Shown piece after piece: positions 40,923 to 48,542 of a DNA stretch of 55,808 nt. The DNA is taken from contig CAZMLC010000008.1 of the NCBI GenBank assembly GCA_964567125.1, positions 1 through 55,808 of the forward strand, read 5' to 3'. Source of the DNA: CAZMLC01 sp964567125 (GTDB lineage Bacteria; Verrucomicrobiota; Kiritimatiellia; RFP12; UBA1067). A program made the position numbers and the translations under genes. How positions within the stretch are numbered: the stretch's first letter is position 1; each line of letters starts with the position of its first letter. The notes beneath the pieces are model-generated. The model was not told the DNA's origin. It made no database searches and saw only the letters and a list, made by a program, of their open reading frames with translations.

Positions 40923-42296
40923 ATGAAGATACGCGCGCTTGCTGGTTTTCTGCTTTGTATACCATTCCTTGCGCTGTGTGCAAAGGATTTCACGGGCCCG
41001 AACGCCGATGGTTGGGTGCTCGTCAATACGAACCGCGTCCAGCAGTGGCAGCAGGAACAGCAGAAGCTGCGCGCCTCCGCGTATCAGGTCTGGCCCGGCG
41101 TTGTGGCGGATTGCAAAAAACGGGAAGTCCGCGTGATCGCCGAAGCTGTTGGGCATCGCGCCAACACGGTGATCGAATTCCTGCTGATCGCGGCCATCAG
41201 CGATCGCGCCTACGAATCGATCGCAGTCAGCCTGGCCAAGCCGAGCGACGTGGTCTACGCCATGGAGTCGCTGGGCCTCAAGCGCGGCATCTCCCTGCAC
41301 GGCGAACCCTTCTACTTCTGGCCGCAGGGCGAGTTTGTCGCCATCGAGTATCGGCGCGTCGATGCCGGTCCGGCGGCACCGTTCCAGGCGTTGAATACGC
41401 TCATCACGGATTCCGATCCTGAGCACCCGCTGATCGATCCCAACGCCTTTATCTTCACCGGCGGAACGTGGACGCAGAAAACCTGCCATGCCGATTCCCA
41501 GATGCCGAGTTCCATTGTCTCGCTCTACAACATGAACGGCACGATCTTCGATATCTCCGCGCAGATTTCGCAGGGTGCCGCGTATGGACGAAGCTTCTGT
41601 TCCGGCGCGGTTCCTTACGGCACGCTGCTCGAGTTCCGCTTCAAGCCTATGCTTCTCAATGACCAGCCGCGCGTCATGCCGCTCGCGGTGCAGATCAGCA
41701 TGAGCAATCAGGTGGCCATAGCGACGTGCAGCGCGCTGGCAACGAAGCAGCTCCTCTGCGTGGCTCCGCTCAAAGAGGCGCTGGCCTGGATGAAGACGCG
41801 CTCCGGCGAGGGACATGAACTCTTCGTGACGCTGGATTTTGACCGCAGCATGACGATCGAGGCGGTGCGTGGCATTGCGGAACTCTTCTTCATGCTGGAT
41901 GGCAATGGCCTCAAGATCAATGGACGCAGCGAGACGGGCCTTTATCCGCGCGCCTTCCTGCCGCAGGACAAGTGGCGCGAACGCGAAGGCCGCTCGCCCC
42001 AGCCCTTTGAGATCCATCTGAGCGAAACGCCCGAGGGTGCGCTGAAAAAAGAGCTGGTCTTTGTCGAAGAGGATTGGAGTGTCGCAGGTCTGGATCCCAA
42101 GCTGACACCGAAAATTTATCCGTTTAATACCTGGGAGGAATTGCCCACGCTCGTCAATAAACTGGGCGATGAAGACACCAAGAAGGTGCAGGTGCTCTTC
42201 GTCTTTGCACCGAAGACACTGAAGCTCTCAACCGCACTGCAGCCGACCCTGCCCCTGCGCGAACGCCTGCCGCTGGTCTATATTTTCGGCGAGTAG
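40923..42296 (+). CDS. YdjY-domain-containing exported protein
   Basis: 457 residues. The start ATG is one base after the aminotransferase stop, using its AAGAGG as ribosome-binding site. A signal peptide (ALAGFLLCIPFLALCA) is clear. Residues about 55-145 match the YdjY domain: GVVADCKKREVRVIAEAVG, EFLLIAAISDRAYESIAVSLAKPSDVVYAMESLGLKRG, and WPQGEFVAIEYRRV. A second copy of similar topology may follow (about 155-260; NAFIFTGGTW, VSLYNMNGTIFD). The C-terminal third is unassigned. YdjY function is unknown; in PVC bacteria such proteins are exported and often paired with ferredoxin genes. Its end is convergent with rodA. Confidence 0.72.
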   Translation: MKIRALAGFLLCIPFLALCAKDFTGPNADGWVLVNTNRVQQWQQEQQKLRASAYQVWPGVVADCKKREVRVIAEAVGHRANTVIEFLLIAAISDRAYESIAVSLAKPSDVVYAMESLGLKRGISLHGEPFYFWPQGEFVAIEYRRVDAGPAAPFQALNTLITDSDPEHPLIDPNAFIFTGGTWTQKTCHADSQMPSSIVSLYNMNGTIFDISAQISQGAAYGRSFCSGAVPYGTLLEFRFKPMLLNDQPRVMPLAVQISMSNQVAIATCSALATKQLLCVAPLKEALAWMKTRSGEGHELFVTLDFDRSMTIEAVRGIAELFFMLDGNGLKINGRSETGLYPRAFLPQDKWREREGRSPQPFEIHLSETPEGALKKELVFVEEDWSVAGLDPKLTPKIYPFNTWEELPTLVNKLGDEDTKKVQVLFVFAPKTLKLSTALQPTLPLRERLPLVYIFGE

Positions 42297-42317
42297 GTGC
42301 TAGGAAGACTGGGAGTA

Positions 42318-42384
42318 CTGGGAATGCTGGAAATAGCATCCAGCACAGTATTCCCAGAGATCACTGACCACTAACCACTGATCA
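42318..42384. repeat. Intergenic hairpin and four heptad repeats
   Basis: A hairpin (CTGGGAAT-GCTGG at 42318-42330 with CCAGC at 42340-42344 and ATTCCCAG at 42350-42357) is followed by seven-base tandem units CACTGAC, CACTAAC, CACTGAT, CACTATT (42363-42390, the last running into the next gene's end). The hairpin could end transcription of both convergent genes. The heptads look like a short tandem repetitive element of the sort found in some cyanobacteria; whether it recurs in this genome cannot be seen here. Confidence 0.5.
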
Positions 42385-43698
42385 CTATTTCTCTGAATCC
42401 GAGAGCCCGCAGATGAGGCCGGCGATGAAGAATGAGGTGATGAGGCTGCTGCCGCCGTGGCTGACAAAGGGCAGGGTGATGCCGGTCATGGGTAAGGCCT
42501 TTGTTACGCCGCCGATGTTGAAGAGGGTCTGGACCGCCAGCGAGGCGGTGAGGCCGATGCAGAGGAGGCGTTCGTAAGGCGTCCGGGCTGCGGCTGAGGC
42601 GCGGAAGCCGCGCGAAAAGAGGATGAGATAGACGATGAGCAGCAGCGCACAGCCGACGAGCCCCATCTCCTCCGCGACCGCCGCGTAGACAAAGTCCGAG
42701 CTGACGATCGGCACGGTGTTGGGCAATCCGGCGCCGAGTCCGGAACCCCACAATCCACCCGAATACATGGCGGAGAGCGCTTGCAGCGTCTGCCAGCCCT
42801 TGCCGGTCGCATCGGAAAAGGGATTCAGCCAGATGTCAAAACGGCTCTGCGCGTTCGCGGAGATGAGCTGCATACCGAAGCAGCCGGCCAGCACGATGAC
42901 GAGTCCGATGGCAAGGTATCCTGTGCGCGTGGAGACCGCGAAGAGCATGACCATCAGGATGGCGCTGAGCAGGCCTGCCAGGCCGAGGTCGTGCAGCAGC
43001 ACGGTGAAGAGCATGGGGATGCTCCAGAGGATGGTGAGTCCGAGCAGCGTCGAGATCGGCGGCATCGGAGTGCCGCTAGACGTGGTTTCTGAAAACTCGT
43101 TTTTGCGTCGGCTCAGATAGGCGGCCAGGAAGAAGACGAGCAGGGGCTTGACGATTTCAGAGGGGTTGATATTGCCCGGCAGGTAGAAGCCGCCGCGGTA
43201 GCGCTGGCCGAGCACGAGCATGGCCGCCATGGCGCCGAGCGCCGTGAGATAGAGCACCCAGCAGAGGACACGCGTCCAGGCGCCGCGCCCTTTGCTGGTC
43301 AGCGTGGCGGCCAGCAGGAATGCCGCTAATCCCATGGGCAGGGGCAGGAGGGCGAGCGGAGCTTCCAGACCGCGTGCGAAACTGCCCATGCGCAACTGGA
43401 TCACGAGGCCCATGCCGCTGAGCATCATGATCGCGCCGATGATGGAGGCATCGCCGCGCCAGCCCACGATCTTGAGCCAGATCAGGATGATGGGAAAGCC
43501 GATCAGGTAGATGCCGAACGGGATCATCTGGTCCCAGGGCATGGCGGAGAAATCATTCGCCCAGACGCCGGTGACGGTGAGGCAGGCCGCGATCACGGAG
43601 ATCGCGGAAAAAAAGTAGATAAGCGCCGCGGAGAGAAGCGGCGACAGGAATCCGGTTTTGCGCGACGCGGAGGTGCTCTTGGCGTTTTTCTTGCTCAT
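42385..43698 (-). CDS. FtsW/RodA/SpoVE-family peptidoglycan polymerase
   Basis: 437 residues with about ten membrane helices. The SEDS hallmark appears as GGFYLPGNINPSEIVKPLLVFFLAAYLSRR (the N-P-S-E-x-x-K motif), then LLHDLGLAGLLS with the catalytic-position Asp (SEDS motif L-Q-P-D/H-D-L-G), and the C-terminal GSGLGAGLPNTVPIVSSDFVYAAVAEEMG and FVSHGGSSL. SEDS proteins polymerise glycan strands from lipid II with a class B PBP. The penicillin-binding protein gene overlaps its start by four bases, so this is the matching partner, like the rodA-pbpA pair of actinobacteria. Elongation versus division role cannot be told; FtsW-like proteins usually sit in dcw clusters, which this is not. Confidence 0.85.
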   Translation of the reverse strand: MSKKNAKSTSASRKTGFLSPLLSAALIYFFSAISVIAACLTVTGVWANDFSAMPWDQMIPFGIYLIGFPIILIWLKIVGWRGDASIIGAIMMLSGMGLVIQLRMGSFARGLEAPLALLPLPMGLAAFLLAATLTSKGRGAWTRVLCWVLYLTALGAMAAMLVLGQRYRGGFYLPGNINPSEIVKPLLVFFLAAYLSRRKNEFSETTSSGTPMPPISTLLGLTILWSIPMLFTVLLHDLGLAGLLSAILMVMLFAVSTRTGYLAIGLVIVLAGCFGMQLISANAQSRFDIWLNPFSDATGKGWQTLQALSAMYSGGLWGSGLGAGLPNTVPIVSSDFVYAAVAEEMGLVGCALLLIVYLILFSRGFRASAAARTPYERLLCIGLTASLAVQTLFNIGGVTKALPMTGITLPFVSHGGSSLITSFFIAGLICGLSDSEK

Positions 43699-45158
43699 CG
43701 GGAGGCTCCTCCCCGTACGTAGCCGAGTTGATCCGCGGCGCGCATCAGCTCCTTGGCTACGGGCAGTGCGGCCGCAGCGCCGAACCCGCCGTTCTCAATC
43801 AGCACGGTGATGACGATGGCGGGTTTTTTCGCAGGCGCGAAGCAGGTGAACCAGGCGTGATCTTCAGCGCTGTTGACTTGCGCGGTTCCGGTTTTACCGC
43901 AGAGGGTCAAGCCGGGGATATTGGCCGCGCGGCCCGTGCCGCTGACCACCACGGCGCGCATCTGTTCCCTGACTTCGCTGGCGACATCGTTGGGGAAGAG
44001 TTCACAGAGCTGCACGGGCGATGCGTTTTTGAGCAAGCGCGGCTGCATGAGGATGCCGTCCGCGGCGATGGCAGCCGTGAGGGCTGCCACATGCAGCGGC
44101 GTGACGAGCAGGTCGCCCTGACCGATCGCCAGGTGGGCGAGCTGGGCTTTCTTTTTCACGGTTGGCACATTGCCTTTCGCAGTTTGCAGTGCTGCGCCCT
44201 GTATCGAGAAATAGGTGAGCGATTCATTGATGCGTGCGCGGACCATCAGATCGTTGAAATCCGCTACGTCGCAGCGCGTACCCAGTTGCGCGAAGTAGAC
44301 ATTGGAGGAATGGGCCATAGCCTCCTTCATATCGAGTGTGCCCCAGCCGGGCCACTCCTGTCCGCGGCGCGCAAAGGAGTAGTATTCGCTGTCGCGGATG
44401 GCGGGCGTGCTGGCGTTGACATAGTAGCCGTGAGCAGGACAGGGCAGACGGGGCCGGATCCCTTTGGTGAGCGCAAGTCCGGCGGTGAGGATCTTAAAGG
44501 TCGAGCCCGGAGGGTAACGGCCCGAAACCGCGCGGTTAAAGGCGGGAAGGTTCTCCGTATCGGACATGGCATCGATCGGGGCGTTCGGATTAAAGCCCGG
44601 CGCGCTGACCAGCGCCAGAAGGTCGCCGGTATGGGGAATCAGAATGATCACGGCGCCTTTGCGTCCTGCGAGCAAGTCATAGGCCTGTTTCTGCAGACGG
44701 CTATCCAGGGTCAGCGTGATGGCACTTCCCTCTTCCGCGCGTCCGGAGAAGATTTCCTTGGCGCGCAGAAGGGTATTTTCACGGGCGTAGCCGCTGAGCA
44801 GGGGGTCGGCCACGCGTTCGACCGCGGTGAGCCCGCTGCTTGGGTGGAAATAGCCGAGCGGATGGACAGCGGCTTCGCCCAGCGGATAGCGGCGGCCCCA
44901 GACATTGCCGGGGACGGGCGCGGCGAGAATCAAGCCGTTGCGGTCGAGGATCGGGGCGCGCTGCACCTGAAGTTCAGCGGCGTTGGGACGTTTGTTGTAG
45001 CGTCGCAGGAACTGCACGAACTGGCGGTTCGCATGACCGCCCAGTTGCCAGGAGGCCTGGTAGAAAAAAACCGCGACAAAGAGCAGCACCGTCGCCAGGC
45101 GCAAAGCCAGCGACGCTGTGCGCGTTTTTTTTGCGCCCGGTGCGCACAAAATAACCAA
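43695..45158 (-). CDS. Class B penicillin-binding protein (PbpA-like, short)
   Basis: 487 residues from a TTG at 45158; the frame is open up to 45241 with no ATG, GTG or other TTG, so the true start is uncertain (CTG at 45197 is another candidate). One membrane anchor (LRLATVLLFVAVFFYQ) and a short dimerisation region precede the transpeptidase domain. The catalytic SxxK is in PPGSTFKILT, the SxN motif is SSN in AHSSNVYF, and the KTG motif is CGKTGTAQVN. The chain lacks a long N-terminal domain and so resembles actinobacterial PbpA. It overlaps the RodA/FtsW-type gene by four bases. The gene follows an SPFH gene closely. Confidence 0.85.
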   Translation of the reverse strand: MVILCAPGAKKTRTASLALRLATVLLFVAVFFYQASWQLGGHANRQFVQFLRRYNKRPNAAELQVQRAPILDRNGLILAAPVPGNVWGRRYPLGEAAVHPLGYFHPSSGLTAVERVADPLLSGYARENTLLRAKEIFSGRAEEGSAITLTLDSRLQKQAYDLLAGRKGAVIILIPHTGDLLALVSAPGFNPNAPIDAMSDTENLPAFNRAVSGRYPPGSTFKILTAGLALTKGIRPRLPCPAHGYYVNASTPAIRDSEYYSFARRGQEWPGWGTLDMKEAMAHSSNVYFAQLGTRCDVADFNDLMVRARINESLTYFSIQGAALQTAKGNVPTVKKKAQLAHLAIGQGDLLVTPLHVAALTAAIAADGILMQPRLLKNASPVQLCELFPNDVASEVREQMRAVVVSGTGRAANIPGLTLCGKTGTAQVNSAEDHAWFTCFAPAKKPAIVITVLIENGGFGAAAALPVAKELMRAADQLGYVRGGASR

Positions 45159-45241
45159 GGCCGTGAGGCTGAAGCAGGCGAGAAAGAAAATCTTCAGCCC
45201 ACGGAAGAGGACCTCTTCGGGAAGATTGAGGAACGGTGCGA

Positions 45242-46153
45242 TTATTTAACCTCTTGAATGATCGTTGTCGCGGTCTTCAGGATGCCCGCAACATTCGACA
45301 AGTCGGTCGGGAGGATCATGGTGTTGTTGGTCTTTGCCAGCTTGCCGAATTCAGCCAGATATTGCTGCGCCAGCTGGGTGTTGACCGCAGCCATGCCGCC
45401 TTGGCCGCTGATGGCCTCCGCGACGCGCGAAATACCGTTGGCTTGCGCCTCGGCCACGAGCAGGATTTCGCGGGCGCGACCTTCTGCCTCGTTGATGCGC
45501 TTCATCTTTTCACCTTCGGATTTTGCAATCGCTTCCTGCTTATCGCCCTCGGCGCGGTTGATCTTGGCCTGACGGTCACCTTCGGACTCGGCGATCAGGG
45601 CGCGCTTTTCACGTTCCGCGCGCATCTGTTTTTCCATGGCGTCGCGGATCGTTTGCGGCGGCGTGATGTTCTTGATTTCGTAACGGGTCACCTTGACGCC
45701 CCAGGGGTCAGAGGCCTTGTCGACCGCCTCAACGATTGCACCGTTGACCAGGGTGCGTTCCTCGAAGCTTTTATCCAGTTCGAGCTTGCCCATTTCACTG
45801 CGCATGGTGGTCTGTGCCAGCTGCGTGGTGGCAAAAAGATAATTGCCGATGCCGTAGGAGGCTTTGGCGGGGTCGATGACCTGAAGGTAGAGGATGCCGT
45901 CCACTTCGACCGTGATGTTGTCGCGCGTAATACACTGCTGTGGCGGCACATCGATGGCCTGTTCCTTCAGCGAGTGGATATAGGAGACGCGATCAATGAT
46001 CGGTGTGAGGATGTGCAGGCCGGCATCGAGCGTGCAGGAGTACTTGCCGAGGCGCTCGACGATGTAGGCTTGTTTTTGCGGAACAATGCGGACGCATTTG
46101 AGAATCGTATAACAGACGACGAATGCGAAAACGATTGAGATCGTTGTGCCCAT
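45242..46153 (-). CDS. SPFH/band 7 membrane-scaffold protein (stomatin-like)
   Basis: 303 residues. A single N-terminal membrane hairpin or helix (ISIVFAFVVCYTILKCV) is followed by the band 7 domain: VPQKQAYIVERLGKYSCTLDAGLHILTPIIDRVSYIH, then ITRDNITVEVDGILYLQVIDPAKASYGIGN. A long coiled helix with EAEGRAREIL and KSEGEKM repeats follows. This is the QmcA/paraslipin type. SPFH proteins organise membrane microdomains and regulate proteases such as FtsH; here it pairs with NfeD, the usual partner. The NfeD gene lies 12 bases upstream in the same direction. Length is normal. Confidence 0.92.
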   Translation of the reverse strand: MGTTISIVFAFVVCYTILKCVRIVPQKQAYIVERLGKYSCTLDAGLHILTPIIDRVSYIHSLKEQAIDVPPQQCITRDNITVEVDGILYLQVIDPAKASYGIGNYLFATTQLAQTTMRSEMGKLELDKSFEERTLVNGAIVEAVDKASDPWGVKVTRYEIKNITPPQTIRDAMEKQMRAEREKRALIAESEGDRQAKINRAEGDKQEAIAKSEGEKMKRINEAEGRAREILLVAEAQANGISRVAEAISGQGGMAAVNTQLAQQYLAEFGKLAKTNNTMILPTDLSNVAGILKTATTIIQEVK

Positions 46154-46165
46154 GATAATGTCTCC

Positions 46166-46630
46166 TTAATTGGTGGTTGGTTGAGTGAGATCAGATGAGG
46201 CGCCCGTTGCTTCGACGAGCAGCGTGAGATTTTTTTTGCCAATGACGCAGACGTAGGTTCCAGGCGTGAGCGTTGCCGTGGACTCTGCGAGCCAGGAGGA
46301 GCCGGAGACCTCCACGCGGCCCGGACGGCAGGGCGTAATGGGCTCGATCACAATGCCTTTACGGCCTGTAAAGTCATCGTCCATGTTGCTTGTGACTTCG
46401 GAATGCCCCGAGAAAATCTGTTTAAAGAGGTTGCGCAGCCCGAAGAGGGAGACGATCGAAAACAGTGAGAAGAGGATCCACTGCCAGGATTGAGACAAGG
46501 GAAACAACCACGTGATGGCGGCTACAATCAGGGCGGAGAGTCCAAAAAAAACGAAGATCAGGGTCGGGATCATGACTTCAATTAAAATCAGGACAAAGCC
46601 CGCTAACAACCAAAGGGTAGGTATCATCAT
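46166..46630 (-). CDS. NfeD-family membrane protein (short form)
   Basis: 154 residues from the ATG at 46630 with AAAAGGAC upstream; a longer frame (to 46705) reaches into the promoter region. Three or four membrane helices (LWLLAGFVLILIEVMIPTLIFVFFG, LIVAAITWLFPL, WQWILFSLFSIVSLFG) precede the OB-fold C-terminus: GRKGIVIEPITPCRPGRVEVSGSSWLAESTATLTPGTYVCVI. This is the NfeD1b arrangement, seen beside stomatin-like genes. It is the first gene of the NfeD-SPFH transcript, which may continue into pbpA and rodA. Confidence 0.88.
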   Translation of the reverse strand: MMIPTLWLLAGFVLILIEVMIPTLIFVFFGLSALIVAAITWLFPLSQSWQWILFSLFSIVSLFGLRNLFKQIFSGHSEVTSNMDDDFTGRKGIVIEPITPCRPGRVEVSGSSWLAESTATLTPGTYVCVIGKKNLTLLVEATGASSDLTQPTTN

Positions 46631-46656
46631 AAGTTGTCCTTTTCGTTGTGTATATG

Positions 46657-46684
46657 AGAATACATAAAGAGTGCAGTAAGTAAA
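46657..46684 (-). promoter_or_regulatory. Possible promoter of the nfeD-SPFH transcript
   Basis: On the minus strand TTTACT (46684-46679) and TATTCT (46662-46657) are 16 bases apart, giving a start near 46650 and a leader of about 20 bases that includes the ribosome-binding site. Confidence 0.4.
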
Positions 46685-46836
46685 CCATGTCGTGGGTGAA
46701 ATCACAAGTCAAAATATAGGTAAGCGCGGGGGATCGTGTGCGCATCCGACCTGATTTTTTGGGTGGTAACGTGCTTTGAAAGATGCTACTTTATTGAGAC
46801 ATGTTTGAATCAAATTGCTAAAGAGGGGGGATTGCT

Positions 46837-47676
46837 ATGATGCGTCGTCGTCAATTTTTAAAAGCGGGTAGCATGTGTGCGGCTGTATTGGCCTGTCCGA
46901 AAATCGTGCAGGCTGGTGTCGGGAGTCGGAGCATTCCCGTGGGCATACAGCTCTATTCGTTCCGCGAAAAGGCGAAGATCGATTTCACGGCTATGTTGCA
47001 AAAAGCCGCTGAGATCGGCTTCCCTGGCGTGGAATTTGCGGGGTATGGGCCTTTTGGTGAAAAGCCCGCGGAATTGCGCAAAATTTTGGATGGTTGCGGA
47101 TTGAAGGTCTTCGGGACGCACACGGGATTCAATCTGGTGCAACCGGATACGCTCAAGAAAACCATGGATTTCCATGCGACGATCGGCTGCAAGTACATCA
47201 TCATCCCCTGGATCGATCCCAAGGTCTTGGCGACCAAGGAGGCCTGCCTCAAAACTGCGGAACAGCTCTCCACGATCAGCGAGACGGTTCAGAAGGAGGG
47301 ATTCTACATCGGGTATCACGCGCATGGCGGCGACTTCCGCAAGGTCGATGGTGCGCTCACCGCATGGGAACTGCTCTTTGACAACACGCCGAAATCCTTT
47401 ATCCATCAGATCGATCTGGGCAACTGCCTCGGTGGCGGCGGCGATCCGTTCAAGATGATCGAACGGTATCCCGGACGTTCGCTGACGGTCCACCTGAAGG
47501 AGTATGGCGGAGCGGATGGCGCGGTCTTTGGTCAGGGTACCGTGGACTTCAAGCGCGCGCTGACGCTGTGCGAGAAGATCGGCGGGACGACCTGCTATAT
47601 CATTGAACACGAGAGCAATCCGGCTAAAGCGTACGAGAGCGCGAAAGCCTGTTTGGACTATATCAAGAAAATCTGA
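46837..47676 (+). CDS. Secreted sugar isomerase/epimerase-like TIM barrel (second copy)
   Basis: 279 residues. The start MMRRRQFLKAGSMCAAVLA is a clear twin-arginine signal (RRRQFLK). The barrel matches the xylose isomerase-like family: VGIQLYSFREKAKIDFTAMLQKAAEIGFPGVEFAGY, then FYIGYHAHGGDF with a metal-site His, SFIHQIDLGN with an Asp, LTVHLKEYGG and CYIIEHESN with Glu. Family members include 3-keto-sugar processing and hydroxypyruvate isomerases; substrate unknown. It is distinct from the copy at 22971 in sequence but shares fold and export. AGAGGGGGGA is the ribosome-binding site. The glycerophosphodiesterase gene begins seven bases after its stop. Confidence 0.82.
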   Translation: MMRRRQFLKAGSMCAAVLACPKIVQAGVGSRSIPVGIQLYSFREKAKIDFTAMLQKAAEIGFPGVEFAGYGPFGEKPAELRKILDGCGLKVFGTHTGFNLVQPDTLKKTMDFHATIGCKYIIIPWIDPKVLATKEACLKTAEQLSTISETVQKEGFYIGYHAHGGDFRKVDGALTAWELLFDNTPKSFIHQIDLGNCLGGGGDPFKMIERYPGRSLTVHLKEYGGADGAVFGQGTVDFKRALTLCEKIGGTTCYIIEHESNPAKAYESAKACLDYIKKI

Positions 47677-47683
47677 GGAGCTC

Positions 47684-48490
47684 ATGAAGCATTGGATGGT
47701 GGCGGGTGTACTCATGACGAGCATCATGCAGGGCGTGGCTGCGCCCAAGATTATCGCGCATCGCGGTGAATCGTGCGATGCGCCGGAAAACACGATGGCG
47801 GCCTTTCGGCTGGCGGCCGAGCGGCATGTGGATGGCATCGAGTGCGATGTCTACCTGAGCCGCGACGAGCAGATCTTCTGCTTCCATGATGCGACGCTCA
47901 AGCGTTTTGTTCCGGCTGCCACGCAGACGGTGTCGTCGCTGACCTATGCGCAGCTCAATCAGTTTGATGTGGGCGCGCGTAAAAATGCGGCGTTTACCGG
48001 CGAGCGGATTCCGCTGCTGCGCGATCTGCTGACTCTCGCCGCGGAGGGCCGGCAGATTTATGTCGAGGTCAAGTGCGGGCCGGAAATCGTGCCCTATCTG
48101 AAGACGCTCTTCGCCTCCCTGCCGAACGTGTCGCCCCAGCGGGTGGTGTTCATCACCTTCAAGGCACCGGTGGTGACCGCGTTGAAAAAGGCGATGCCAG
48201 AGTATACGGCGTACTATCTTGCCAGCGTGAAGAAAGACAAGGAGGGCGTGCTGACGCCTTCGGCCGAGACCTTGATTGCGCAGGCGAGAAAATGCTTGGC
48301 GGATGGGGTCGACATCTCCGGAGAATTCCTGACGGCTGAGTATGTGAACACGCTGAAGGCCGCTGGGCTGAGCGTCCATGTCTGGACGATCGATAAGCCT
48401 GAACGGGCCCAGGCCCTGGCCGCGATGGGGGTGGATTCGATCACCACCAATCGCGGCGGTGAAATGATGCGTCTGCTGGGACGCAAGTAA
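47684..48490 (+). CDS. Secreted glycerophosphodiester phosphodiesterase
   Basis: 268 residues from the ATG at 47684 (GAGGAG upstream), which gives a signal peptide (MVAGVLMTSIMQGVA); the longer frame upstream lies within the previous gene. The GDPD fold opens PKIIAHRGESCDAPENTMAAFRLA, with the His-Arg catalytic pair and Glu, then VDGIECDVYLSRDEQIFCFHD with metal Glu/Asp and the second catalytic His. ITTNRG closes the domain. These enzymes split glycerophosphodiesters to glycerol 3-phosphate and an alcohol. Secretion suggests action on lipid-derived or teichoic/lipoprotein-linked diesters in the periplasm. Confidence 0.92.
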   Translation: MKHWMVAGVLMTSIMQGVAAPKIIAHRGESCDAPENTMAAFRLAAERHVDGIECDVYLSRDEQIFCFHDATLKRFVPAATQTVSSLTYAQLNQFDVGARKNAAFTGERIPLLRDLLTLAAEGRQIYVEVKCGPEIVPYLKTLFASLPNVSPQRVVFITFKAPVVTALKKAMPEYTAYYLASVKKDKEGVLTPSAETLIAQARKCLADGVDISGEFLTAEYVNTLKAAGLSVHVWTIDKPERAQALAAMGVDSITTNRGGEMMRLLGRK

Positions 48491-48542
48491 GGGTTAGCGT
48501 GTTGCACACGCCTGTACAGGACGCGTGAAGAGGGGTGCTTTT

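Noticed and set aside
42361..42390. CRISPR-like repeat
   Set aside because: Units are only seven bases and directly adjacent, without spacers; no cas genes are present.
43728..45257. Plus-strand 509-codon open frame opposite the PBP gene
   Set aside because: The opposite strand encodes the SxxK, SxN and KTG motifs; this frame has no domain and is an antisense shadow.
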